In this document: piece by piece, positions 1 through 7,102 of the stretch | How the letters are laid out: the number at the start of each line of letters is the position of its first letter | Numbering within the stretch: the first letter of the stretch is position 1 | Origin: Clostridia bacterium | Lineage (GTDB): Bacteria > Bacillota > Clostridia > Christensenellales > DTU072 | Direction of reading: 5' to 3' | DNA: 7,586 nt | Assembly (NCBI GenBank): GCA_028699795.1 | Contig: JAQVTZ010000090.1 | Coordinates: 1-7,586 of the forward strand | Notes under the pieces: model-generated | What the model was told of the DNA's origin: nothing | The model's database searches: none | The model's input: the letters and a program-made list of their open reading frames with translations, nothing else | Translations under genes and position numbers: made by a program

Positions 1-387
1 TTGAAATGCCTGCAAATCGACTCGGCCCCCCTTATCCACAGGACAAAGACATACATCGTAACCCCGTCTCCGCAGTTCTAATGCGCTGTAATATATCGCG
101 GCATGTTCTGCCGCAGAAATAATAACGCGGGAATGATTCGCTTTACGCGCCCCGAACATCGCGAGATTGTCGCTTTCGGTTCCGCTAGAGGTAAAAACTA
201 TTTTGCCGTCTACCGCTCCGAGTGCCTTAAGCATACGCATTCTGGAGTTTTCGATTTCGTTGCGTACCGCAATGCCTTCATGATAAGCCGTACTTGGATT
301 ATAAAAGGATTGACGCGCATAATGCGCGAGTATTTCGGCAGATTCGTGACTGCATTGGGTTGTGCTTGCATTGTCAAAATATATCAT
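1..387 (-). CDS. Cysteine desulfurase, NifS/IscS family (N-terminal part, cut by window edge)
   Basis: PLP-dependent enzyme that takes sulfur from L-cysteine as an enzyme-bound persulfide for Fe-S clusters or tRNA thiolation. The frame stays open for 129 codons to the window edge, so about two thirds of a typical 380-400 residue protein is missing. Visible: the N-terminal MIYFDNASTT (family MIYxDNAATT), NPSTAYHEG at 30-38 (family NPSSxHxxG), FTSSGTESDN at 65-74 (cofactor-phosphate loop), and EHAA at 94-97, whose His95 matches the residue that stacks on PLP. The PLP lysine and the catalytic cysteine loop lie beyond the edge, so activity and subtype cannot be judged. The start ATG is chosen because it gives the family N-terminus and has an A-rich AAAGG sequence five bases upstream. 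It follows mutS2 by 72 bases with no strong terminator. In many Firmicutes such a gene precedes thiI; whether that holds here is not visible. Confidence 0.93.
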   Translation of the reverse strand, partial: MIYFDNASTTQCSHESAEILAHYARQSFYNPSTAYHEGIAVRNEIENSRMRMLKALGAVDGKIVFTSSGTESDNLAMFGARKANHSRVIISAAEHAAIYYSALELRRRGYDVCLCPVDKGGRVDLQAFQ

Positions 388-392
388 GGTAA

Positions 393-400
393 CCTTTTTT
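393..400 (-). promoter_or_regulatory. Ribosome binding site of the cysteine desulfurase gene
   Basis: On the minus strand AAAAAAGG lies five bases before the ATG at 387. It is a modest Shine-Dalgarno match (AAAGG), but it is the only candidate and it supports this start. Confidence 0.5.
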
Positions 401-409
401 GAAATTTAC

Positions 410-451
410 TTTTACAATAAGAATGTGTTGTTCTTCATGTATAATGTAAAA
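410..451 (-). repeat. AT-rich inverted repeat between mutS2 and the cysteine desulfurase gene
   Basis: The outer arms are TTTTACA (445-451 on the minus strand) and TGTAAAA (410-416). Inside them AAGAA (431-435) and TTCTT (419-423) can pair around a seven-base loop. On the minus-strand transcript this could form a long, weak, almost GC-free hairpin. It is not followed by a clear U tract directly at its base, so I do not call it a terminator. It may be chance in AT-rich DNA, or a weak attenuator or RNA-processing site. The rest of the 72-base gap shows no convincing sigma-A promoter. Confidence 0.25.
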
Positions 452-459
452 ATGTATTA

Positions 460-2832
460 TTACTTGCTTTTTGTTTTGAATACCGCTACGGTAACACCTC
501 TTCCGCCTTCGTCATAACGCCCGTCACGAATACTGTCGACAGAGGGATGAATACGCAACCTTCTTTGTACGCTCTCACGCAACTTTCCTGTGCCATGACC
601 ATGAATAATGCGCACTTCGCCCAATCCCGAAAGTACCGCCTTGTCTAGATAGGCGTCTAAATTAGCGGCGGCTTCCATCGTAGTTTGTCCGATTAAATTG
701 AGTTCCGACGAAAACCTTTCGTTGCGCAAAGGTAAGGTTGTCTTTACTGAGGGTACGGATTGAGGTTTTGCCGTTGTTTGCTTCGATTTCAGCTTGAGTA
801 AATCCTCAATACGGAAGTTACTTGTTAATTGCCCCAACTTCACACTTGCGGTACCTTTTAAAGCGTTTATTGACAGTATATCGCCTTCCACCTTAAGAGG
901 ACGCACCAGCACATGGTCGCCTTCCCGTATCTCTCCGTCCGCTTCTTCCCCGAATCCGCGGAACTCATTATCTTCATCAATGACATATTTATGTAACGAT
1001 TTGCGTAGTTTGCGCGCTTCAAAAAGGTTTTGTTCGGAAGGAGAATCTAAAAACGCTTTTATTGCGTCTATGATTTCGTTCGCTTCCTCCATCGCTTCTT
1101 CTACAAGCCTTTTTGTTTCTTTTTTGACATTGGCATTGAGCTTTTCGCGTTGTACAAACAGTCTGTCGCGCTCATTTTGGGCATTTTTTAGCGTATCTTG
1201 AGCTTCTTTTAATAATTCAGCAGTACGCGCTTCGTTGTCTGCGGCTTTGCGCCTCGCCATCTCCATGGCATTCAATACATTTTCGAATTCCATTTTGCCG
1301 TTGGAGATACTGCCGCGCGCGCGGTCGACAATGTCTTTTTTTAGCCCCAATTTTTCTGCGATTACGATAGCGTTGGATGCGCCTGGCGTACCTATCATCA
1401 GGCGAAAGGTAGGACTGTAAGTGAGAGGATCAAAATCCATACTCGCATTCTCGACTCTGCCTGTGACCACGGCGTATTCTTTCAGCTCATTATAATGAGT
1501 GGTAATAATCGCTTTCGCGCCGCTTTTGCGGATAGAATCCGATATACTTACCGCAAGCGCCGCCCCTTCTGTCGGGTCGGTTCCCGCGCCCAACTCATCT
1601 AAAAGAATAAGTGAATCGGAAGTTAAGTGATTGATGATATTGGTAATATTGGCAATGTGCGACGAAAAAGTCGATAAATTTTGCTCGATGCTCTGTTCGT
1701 CACCGATATCACAAAAAACATTGTCGAACATAGACAACTGCGCTTCTTGCGCCGGTACAAACAATCCCGACATCGCCATAATCTCCAATAACCCCACAAG
1801 TTTAAGGGTTACGGTTTTTCCGCCCGTATTGGGTCCCGTGATAAAAAGCAAGTCGAACTCCTCGCCCAGTCTGATATCGGTGGGAACAACACGGTCTTTA
1901 TCTATTAGAGGATGTCTGCCTTTTGTTATTTTAATAACACCCTTATTATTTAGCTCGGGCTTGCACGCTTTGGTTGCGCCTGCATAAGAGGCTTTCGCGA
2001 ATATCACATCTAGGCGCGTCATTCTTACAAAGCTGTCCCATAATTCGTCGGTATGCGCGGAAATTCTAAAGGTGAATTCTTTTAATATCCTTTCGATTTC
2101 GAGACCTTCTTCTATTGACAATGTTTTAAGGTCATTGTTCAGCTCGACAATGGCAAGAGGTTCTACATAAAAGGTTTGTCCCGACGAGCTTTGGTCGTGT
2201 ACCAGTCCCGGAATCGAAGACCGATACTCTGCTTTAACGGGTATAACATATCGGTCGCCGCGTACCGTTATGATGTTGTCTTGTAAGTATTTTGAGTAAG
2301 TTTGACCCGTAATATAGCTGTTGAGCTTGGTTTTAATGTCTTCGCCCTTTTTGCGAATCTTGACTCGGATAGTTTTTAATTCAGGCGAAGCATTGTCGCT
2401 CATTTCGTTTTCGGAAAGAATCGAACGGTCGATGTCGTCCTCTAAAGATTTATCCGTATAAATCGCATCAGATATGGCTTTGATTCTTTCGATATTGTCA
2501 TCGGGTACTTTGGCGATTGCGTTTTTGAGATTGCGGCCCGCTTTTACCATGCGATAAATCTTGAGCAACTCTCCCATAGAAAGCATAGATAATATCGCCG
2601 CTTTTTCGAGCTCCGCGCCGATATCGTCGAATGCAAAAGAAACATTTGCAGCGTGCTCGTATAAAATTCTGTCGGCCTCGTCCACTTCGGCAAGCAATGA
2701 TTTTATGGTATTAAGGTCATCATAAGGATGTAAAGCGAGAATGGCTTCGCGGGCGGGCGCAGAAGTCGCGTGCATCGCTACCGAAGTAAGAATCTTGCCA
2801 AATTCTAGGGTTTTGAGCGATTTTGCATCCAT
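460..2832 (-). CDS. mutS2: MutS2 ATPase/Smr-domain protein
   Basis: A 790-residue protein, the usual MutS2 length (about 780-790). It lacks the N-terminal mismatch-recognition domain of MutS, so it is not a mismatch-repair MutS. Order: MutS core/clamp helices about 1-320; ABC-type ATPase with Walker A GPNTGGKT (333-340), the MutS2 signature around DIGDEQSIEQNLSTFSSH (375-392), Walker B LILLDELGAGTDP (408-420; Asp412, Glu413) and the switch histidine in TTHY (His446); a charged coiled coil about 515-595; a KOW-like beta segment about 635-680; a polar linker about 683-708; and a C-terminal Smr domain (about 709-786) with HGHGTGKLR at 744-752. Known MutS2 proteins suppress recombination and, in Bacillus, act on collided ribosomes. 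The Smr motif that is usually LDLRG reads LNLIG here (711-715). The ATG overlaps the pheT stop by one base (TAATG) and has no good Shine-Dalgarno, so translation is probably coupled to pheT. Confidence 0.98.
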   Translation of the reverse strand: MDAKSLKTLEFGKILTSVAMHATSAPAREAILALHPYDDLNTIKSLLAEVDEADRILYEHAANVSFAFDDIGAELEKAAILSMLSMGELLKIYRMVKAGRNLKNAIAKVPDDNIERIKAISDAIYTDKSLEDDIDRSILSENEMSDNASPELKTIRVKIRKKGEDIKTKLNSYITGQTYSKYLQDNIITVRGDRYVIPVKAEYRSSIPGLVHDQSSSGQTFYVEPLAIVELNNDLKTLSIEEGLEIERILKEFTFRISAHTDELWDSFVRMTRLDVIFAKASYAGATKACKPELNNKGVIKITKGRHPLIDKDRVVPTDIRLGEEFDLLFITGPNTGGKTVTLKLVGLLEIMAMSGLFVPAQEAQLSMFDNVFCDIGDEQSIEQNLSTFSSHIANITNIINHLTSDSLILLDELGAGTDPTEGAALAVSISDSIRKSGAKAIITTHYNELKEYAVVTGRVENASMDFDPLTYSPTFRLMIGTPGASNAIVIAEKLGLKKDIVDRARGSISNGKMEFENVLNAMEMARRKAADNEARTAELLKEAQDTLKNAQNERDRLFVQREKLNANVKKETKRLVEEAMEEANEIIDAIKAFLDSPSEQNLFEARKLRKSLHKYVIDEDNEFRGFGEEADGEIREGDHVLVRPLKVEGDILSINALKGTASVKLGQLTSNFRIEDLLKLKSKQTTAKPQSVPSVKTTLPLRNERFSSELNLIGQTTMEAAANLDAYLDKAVLSGLGEVRIIHGHGTGKLRESVQRRLRIHPSVDSIRDGRYDEGGRGVTVAVFKTKSK

Positions 2833-2834
2833 TA
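2830..2834 (-). promoter_or_regulatory. TAATG stop/start overlap coupling pheT and mutS2
   Basis: The pheT stop TAA (2834-2832) shares its last base with the mutS2 ATG (2832-2830). The bases just upstream (GCAAAACTAAGA) give no strong Shine-Dalgarno match. Termination-reinitiation by ribosomes finishing pheT is therefore the likeliest way mutS2 is translated; this is inference from the layout. Confidence 0.75.
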
Positions 2835-5222
2835 TCTTAGTTTTGCATCCGCTTTGGCGGCCAAAGCATCTAACACGGAAGCAACGACTTCGTTGACATC
2901 CTCGTCTTTAAGCGTCTTTTCGGCGCTTTGACAAACCAACTTTATTGCAACGCTCTTTTTGTTCTCTTCAACTTGATTGCCCGTATAAACATCGAATACA
3001 TAAGTATCGATAAGCAAAGGTCCCGCGCTTTCTTTAATAATTCTTATTAAATTGGAAGCTTCGGTTTCGACAGGACAAATAAGCGCAATGTCTCGCTCTA
3101 CAGACGGGAACTTGGATATTACTTGGAAAGGCAATCTGTCTTTTGCGTTCTCAATAAGATATTCAGCATCCAATTCTGCAAGGTAAATCCTTTTGTCTAC
3201 ATCGTAGTTTGCCGCCGTTAGGTCAGCAACTTCTCCCATGTAACCGATTGTTGTACCGTCTTTTGCGACAATCTCCGCGCTTCTTCCCTCGTGCAGATAC
3301 GGCTTTTGCGCGCGGATAAACTCGAAGTTGATGTGTAACACCGCGAGCAAGTCTTCTATAATAGACTTAAATGAATAAAAGTCGTCACCGAGTGCGCCTA
3401 GACATAAAGTGTTTTTCTCGATTGGATACTCTGTAAGAGGCAATTTTTTGGGAAGATAAGTCTTGGCCAATTCGAACAGTCTTACGCATTTATTGCCCCT
3501 TAAATAATTGGTTGCTATGGTTTTGATCATGCTGTGCGCAAGCGTGGTGCGCATGACACTGAAATCTTCGCCCAAAGGGTTATCCAAAATAATAGCATGA
3601 CGCAATACATCTTCTGCGGGCAGACACAAATAATCGAATATTTTGGGACTTACAAAGGAATAAGTTACAATTTCACATACGCCTTTGGCAAGTAATACAT
3701 TTTTGAGTTTGTCAGTATACTCTTGATGCTTTGTACAGCCGCCAACCACCATTTCGCCGTCTTGGATGAGTGTCGGCTTTACATGAGCATAACCGTATAT
3801 CCTTATAACTTCTTCGGCGATATCGTTTACACCTACCATATCCTCACGGTAAGAAGGTATTTCCGATACTATACTTCCATTTTCTTCGTAAGTCTTAATG
3901 GTAAGCGAATTAAGTATTTTGATGATTGTATTTTTGGGAACTCGAATGCCCAGTATTCTATAAATATCCTTAACCGAGAATACTATACGCTTTGGATCGG
4001 CGGGATTGGGGAAGCTGTCTGCCACACCGTTTACGATTTCGCCCCATCCATATTGTTGTATGAGCGCAAGCGCGCGAGATAAACCTGTCTCTTGCGACCA
4101 AGGGTCGATGCCCTTTTCGAAACGCGCCGAGGAATCGGAGCGAAGATTGATGCTTCGCGAAGTACGGCGTACATTGTCACGCGCAAAATCCGCAGACTCG
4201 AATACTATTGTAGAAGTATCGGGTAAAATTGAATAATCTTTTCCACCCATTATACCCGCAATTGCCATTGGCTCGTTTTCGTTGGCAATGACTAAATTGT
4301 TTTGGTTTAGTGTGTACTGTTTTTCGTCAAGACAAACAATTTGTTCGTCCTTTTTTGCCTTTCTGACAACAATTTTTCCGCCTTGTATCGTGCGAATATC
4401 GAACGCGTGCATCGGTTGCCCAATCTCGTAAAGCACATAATTGGTGATATCGACAATATTATTGATGGGTCTTAGGCCTACCGCGCGCAATCTTTGTTTA
4501 ATAAGTTGCGGTGATTGACAAAGCTTGATGTTTTTGACGACTTTACCCATGTATCTATGACAGAGTTCGGGAGCTTGGTTCACTAATGCCAAATAATCGC
4601 TTATCTTTTCGTTATTTTCGGTGTAATCAAGCGAAAGAGGCTTAAGTGGTTTGCCTGTGACGGCCGCAACCTCTCTGGCGATACCGTATACGCTGTTGGC
4701 ATCCGTACGGTTGGCGGTAATACCGATATCCAGTACGATTTCGTCTCTGCCGAGTATAAGATTGACATTGATGCCTAAAGGCGTATCTTTATCGAAAACC
4801 AACACGGCGTCTTTAGAAGCGCCGGGATAATCGCTGTCGTCTGCGTCAAGTTCGGCTCCGCCGCAAAGCATACCGTACGAAGGTACGCCCCGAAGCTCAC
4901 CGCTTTTAATCGTTAGGCCGTTGGCAAGTTTTGCGCCATCTAGGGCTACGGGCACGATATCTCCTTCATGGATGTCGGCGGCATTGGTTACCACTTGCAA
5001 AAGCTCTGGCTTTGCGATATCCAATATGGCAATGCGGAGTCTGTCCGCCGAAGGATGTTGTTGAAACGAAACAATTTTCGCGCTTACAACATTCGTCACT
5101 TTAGCGGATAAATCTATTATTTGCTCTATTTCAAAACCGCAAGAAACAAGCTTGTCTGCAAGTTCTTGGGGAGTAATATCAATCTCTACAAAATCTTTTA
5201 ACCATTTAACGGGTACAAGCAT
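2832..5222 (-). CDS. pheT: Phenylalanyl-tRNA synthetase beta subunit
   Basis: A 796-residue subunit of the alpha2beta2 cytosolic enzyme that charges tRNA-Phe, close to the usual 790-805. Starting at MLVPVKWLKDFV, the domains are: N-terminal B1 segment; EMAP/OB-fold tRNA-binding domain about 40-150 (HPSAD at 56-60); B3/B4 editing domain about 210-385, with GLRPINNIVDITN (249-261) and GQPMHAFD (268-275); B5 domain about 408-480 with SYRED (457-461); a catalytic-like core about 490-690 with the HEGRSAEI element (644-651); and a C-terminal anticodon-binding FDX-ACB domain about 703-796 (FPSVERDIAL at 705-714). The B3/B4 domain hydrolyses mischarged Tyr-tRNA-Phe. The frame is open further upstream into pheS, but the start at 5222 gives the conserved N-terminus and follows AAGGAG by six bases. 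It lies 10 bases after pheS and overlaps mutS2 by one base. No defects are visible. Confidence 0.99.
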   Translation of the reverse strand: MLVPVKWLKDFVEIDITPQELADKLVSCGFEIEQIIDLSAKVTNVVSAKIVSFQQHPSADRLRIAILDIAKPELLQVVTNAADIHEGDIVPVALDGAKLANGLTIKSGELRGVPSYGMLCGGAELDADDSDYPGASKDAVLVFDKDTPLGINVNLILGRDEIVLDIGITANRTDANSVYGIAREVAAVTGKPLKPLSLDYTENNEKISDYLALVNQAPELCHRYMGKVVKNIKLCQSPQLIKQRLRAVGLRPINNIVDITNYVLYEIGQPMHAFDIRTIQGGKIVVRKAKKDEQIVCLDEKQYTLNQNNLVIANENEPMAIAGIMGGKDYSILPDTSTIVFESADFARDNVRRTSRSINLRSDSSARFEKGIDPWSQETGLSRALALIQQYGWGEIVNGVADSFPNPADPKRIVFSVKDIYRILGIRVPKNTIIKILNSLTIKTYEENGSIVSEIPSYREDMVGVNDIAEEVIRIYGYAHVKPTLIQDGEMVVGGCTKHQEYTDKLKNVLLAKGVCEIVTYSFVSPKIFDYLCLPAEDVLRHAIILDNPLGEDFSVMRTTLAHSMIKTIATNYLRGNKCVRLFELAKTYLPKKLPLTEYPIEKNTLCLGALGDDFYSFKSIIEDLLAVLHINFEFIRAQKPYLHEGRSAEIVAKDGTTIGYMGEVADLTAANYDVDKRIYLAELDAEYLIENAKDRLPFQVISKFPSVERDIALICPVETEASNLIRIIKESAGPLLIDTYVFDVYTGNQVEENKKSVAIKLVCQSAEKTLKDEDVNEVVASVLDALAAKADAKLR

Positions 5223-5228
5223 CTTTAA

Positions 5229-5234
5229 CTCCTT
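5229..5234 (-). promoter_or_regulatory. pheT ribosome binding site overlapping the pheS stop
   Basis: A perfect AAGGAG sits six bases before the pheT ATG. Its two leading A residues are the last two bases of the pheS TAA stop (TAAGGAG). This fixes the pheT start at 5222 and suggests coupled, balanced synthesis of the two subunits. Confidence 0.9.
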
Positions 5235-6255
5235 ATCTGAACTGTTTGAGGTAGCGAATATCGTTGTCGAACAATAGACGCATATCGGGTATGCCGTATT
5301 TGACCATGGCGGCGCGTTCGACACCCATCCCGAAAGCAAAACCGGAATACTCGGTACTGTCTATGCCAGAGCAATCCAGCACAGCGGGATTGACGATGCC
5401 TGCGCCCAAAAGTTCGATCCAGCCCGTACCCTTGCAGAGTCGGCACCCCTTTCCGCCGCACATAGAGCAACTAAGGTCTACCTCGACGCTGGGCTCTGTA
5501 AACGGGAAATAGGAAGGGCGCAGCCTGATTTTGGTTTCAGACGAGAAGAATTTTTTTGCAAATTCGCCCAAAATGCCCATAAGGTCACTTATGGTAATAT
5601 GTTTATCCACCACCAAGCCCTCGACCTGTTGGAACATGGGACTGTGCGTGGCATCGTCGTCTGGTCGATAAACTTTGCCGGGGCAAAGGATGCGTATGGG
5701 CGGTTTTTGCTGCTCCATAACATGCACCTGAACTGCGGAAGTCTGTGTGCGTAAAAGCATTTTATCGTTAATATAAAAGGTGTCCGCGCTATCCCGCGAC
5801 GGATGGTCTTCGGGAATATTGAGCGCCGTAAAATTATAATACTCGAAATCGATTTCGGGACCGTCTTTGATTTGAAATCCCATGCCCGTAAAAATATTGA
5901 TGATATCGTTTTTGACAATAGAAAGCGGATGCAGCGCGCCATACTCCGTACTCTGCTTAGAAAGCGTGACATCTAAGGTTTCCGCTGTTATGCGCTGCGC
6001 TCTTTCTTTTGTTTTTAGACTGTCTTCGGCCCTTGCAAAAGCTTCTTCGAGATGCCCTCTTACATCGTTAAGACGCTTTCCCATTGCGGGTTTTTGGGAC
6101 GGAGGAACATTTTTAAGTTCTTTTAGCAACATTGTCAGTCCGCCGCTCTTGCCCAAAAACTTTACTTTGGCTTCGATAAGCTCACGCGTGTTTTGAGCCT
6201 TGGAAACAGCTTCGCTGCAACCATTAAGGATTTGTTGTATCATCTCTTCAAGCAT
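5233..6255 (-). CDS. pheS: Phenylalanyl-tRNA synthetase alpha subunit
   Basis: A 340-residue catalytic subunit (family about 330-345) that activates phenylalanine with ATP and transfers it to tRNA-Phe together with PheT. An N-terminal coiled-coil tRNA-binding arm spans about 1-95. The class II catalytic core follows: motif 1 region GPEIDFEYYNFTALN (132-146), LLRTQTSAVQ (167-176), motif 2 GKVYRPDDDATHSPMFQQVEG (193-213), and motif 3 FGMGVERAAM (308-317). Ala307 in FAFGMG is the position that controls phenylalanine pocket size in E. coli PheS (Ala294), and it is the normal residue. A four-cysteine insert, CSMCGGKGCRLCKGTGW (263-279), is a possible metal site known from Gram-positive PheS and absent in E. 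coli. The ATG at 6255 is chosen because GGAG lies seven bases upstream. An upstream TTG at 6291 would add 12 unconserved residues and falls in the -10 box. First gene of the pheS-pheT-mutS2 run. Confidence 0.99.
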   Translation of the reverse strand: MLEEMIQQILNGCSEAVSKAQNTRELIEAKVKFLGKSGGLTMLLKELKNVPPSQKPAMGKRLNDVRGHLEEAFARAEDSLKTKERAQRITAETLDVTLSKQSTEYGALHPLSIVKNDIINIFTGMGFQIKDGPEIDFEYYNFTALNIPEDHPSRDSADTFYINDKMLLRTQTSAVQVHVMEQQKPPIRILCPGKVYRPDDDATHSPMFQQVEGLVVDKHITISDLMGILGEFAKKFFSSETKIRLRPSYFPFTEPSVEVDLSCSMCGGKGCRLCKGTGWIELLGAGIVNPAVLDCSGIDSTEYSGFAFGMGVERAAMVKYGIPDMRLLFDNDIRYLKQFR

Positions 6256-6262
6256 TGATAAT

Positions 6263-6266
6263 CTCC
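6263..6266 (-). promoter_or_regulatory. pheS ribosome binding site
   Basis: GGAG lies seven bases before the ATG at 6255 (CGGAGATTATCAATG) and decides this start over the upstream TTG at 6291. Confidence 0.8.
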
Positions 6267-6290
6267 GAAAATTTGCTATATAATGCAACA

Positions 6291-6319
6291 ATTATAGCAC
6301 TTACGAAAATGATTGGCAA
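6291..6319 (-). promoter_or_regulatory. Sigma-A promoter of pheS-pheT-mutS2
   Basis: On the minus strand the -35 is TTGCCA (6319-6314, five of six to TTGACA). The spacer is exactly 17 bases, and the -10 is a perfect TATAAT (6296-6291) with an extended TGC before it. Transcription should start near 6284, leaving a leader of about 30 bases before the ATG, too short for a T-box or leader-peptide attenuator. This is a strong housekeeping-type promoter. Its -35 box lies inside the inverted repeat 6310-6327. Confidence 0.85.
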
Positions 6320-6327
6320 GCCAATCA
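6310..6327 (-). terminator. Perfect inverted repeat: probable yunB terminator or an operator over the pheS -35
   Basis: TGATTGGCAAGCCAATCA on the plus strand: two perfect 8-base arms around two bases. On the minus-strand RNA it folds as UGAUUGG-CUUG-CCAAUCA, closed by a CUUG tetraloop (one of the known very stable loops) and followed by UUUU. It starts about 40 bases after the yunB stop, where an intrinsic terminator would be expected, although the U tract is short. As DNA it is also a compact operator-like palindrome covering the pheS -35 box. Both roles are inference; the symmetry is directly seen. Confidence 0.55.
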
Positions 6328-6368
6328 AAACGAATAAAGGACTTAGAATCTTCTTTATAATAAAATTA

Positions 6369-7043
6369 CTAAGGGATTAAATCGAAAAGGTTATCACTGA
6401 TGGCGTTACTTTCTAACCCGCTGATATAGGTGTCGGGCACCCTGCCCAAAATAACATCTTCGGCTATTACAAAGTCACACACGACTTCACATTCACGCGC
6501 TTTAAACGGAATAATAATTTTTACTTGTGCCATTACGCGCAAAACCAAACGATGAATGGTTTGATTGATTCCTTGCGCATAATAGTAAGAATCCCATTTT
6601 GAAACAGCGCTTCCCACAGGTACCAGATTGATTGTCAATACAGGCCCGTTATCCGACAGAAGCGAGCTGCCAGTAAATGCGCCCAAATGCATATGGATTT
6701 TTTGGTTTTCCAATTTATTAAGTTCGTTTTGTACTTCAATTTGCGCCATCGCCATAAGTTGATTGATATTGGAAGTATTCGCCTTTACCAACACAATATC
6801 GCCTTCCTTGTTACACTCGTAAGTATAAAAATCACTATAAAATAAGCTTAAAGCCGTAATGTTTTTTAAGGCGTCATTCATGGCATTGGTAACATAATTG
6901 TCCGCTTGTATTTCGGTAAGTTCCACGACCAAAGGATAAGAAACTTTGCTCATATAAAGAAATAAAGAAAACAACAACGCAATTATTGCGATATACGCGA
7001 CAAACTTCTTTATTTTTTTCTTTGTTACAACGGATACAAGCAT
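6369..7043 (-). CDS. yunB: Sporulation protein YunB
   Basis: A 224-residue protein with a lysine-rich N-terminus (KKKIKK, 8-13) and one hydrophobic membrane segment about 14-30, then an extracytoplasmic domain. YunB-family hallmarks: LGAFTGSSLLSDNGP (120-133), VPVGSAVSKW (141-150), GINQTIHRL (158-166) and the C-terminal VIAEDVILGRVPDTYISG (192-209). In Bacillus subtilis YunB (about 254 residues) is made in the mother cell under sigma-E and is needed for normal sporulation; its biochemical role is unknown. The start at 7043 places the charged segment and membrane helix correctly, but no Shine-Dalgarno precedes it. A frame extension to 7217 runs through the 3' end of the preceding gene and is rejected. 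It sits 59 bases after the TIM-barrel gene with no terminator between, so it may be co-transcribed with it. It ends 113 bases before pheS, which has its own promoter. Confidence 0.93.
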   Translation of the reverse strand: MLVSVVTKKKIKKFVAYIAIIALLFSLFLYMSKVSYPLVVELTEIQADNYVTNAMNDALKNITALSLFYSDFYTYECNKEGDIVLVKANTSNINQLMAMAQIEVQNELNKLENQKIHMHLGAFTGSSLLSDNGPVLTINLVPVGSAVSKWDSYYYAQGINQTIHRLVLRVMAQVKIIIPFKARECEVVCDFVIAEDVILGRVPDTYISGLESNAISDNLFDLIP

Positions 7044-7102
7044 ACAATAATATATGCGATAATTAGCAATGTTTCGACTATAATTTACTAAGGCTGTCCA
7101 AA

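Noticed and set aside
103..402. A 99-codon plus-strand open frame
   Set aside because: It lies opposite the cysteine desulfurase gene, whose minus-strand translation has clear family motifs. The plus-strand product resembles nothing I recognise.
794..2000. Several plus-strand open frames opposite mutS2
   Set aside because: They are antisense shadows of a conserved 790-residue protein, with Ser/Phe-rich composition typical of such shadows.
3723..4236. Plus-strand open frames opposite pheT
   Set aside because: They are shadows of the pheT editing and B5 domains and have no independent coding signs.
5225..6196. Minus-strand out-of-frame and plus-strand open frames within pheS
   Set aside because: All are covered by the intact pheS frame with complete class II synthetase motifs.
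6256..6291. TTG start for pheS at 6291
   Set aside because: It overlaps the -10 box, so it would not be in the mRNA. The ATG at 6255 has a proper ribosome binding site.
7041..7048. Plus-strand CATACAAT, a perfect sigma-E -10 sequence
   Set aside because: It points into the plus strand, where there is no gene downstream, and it has no -35. It is likely chance in AT-rich sequence.
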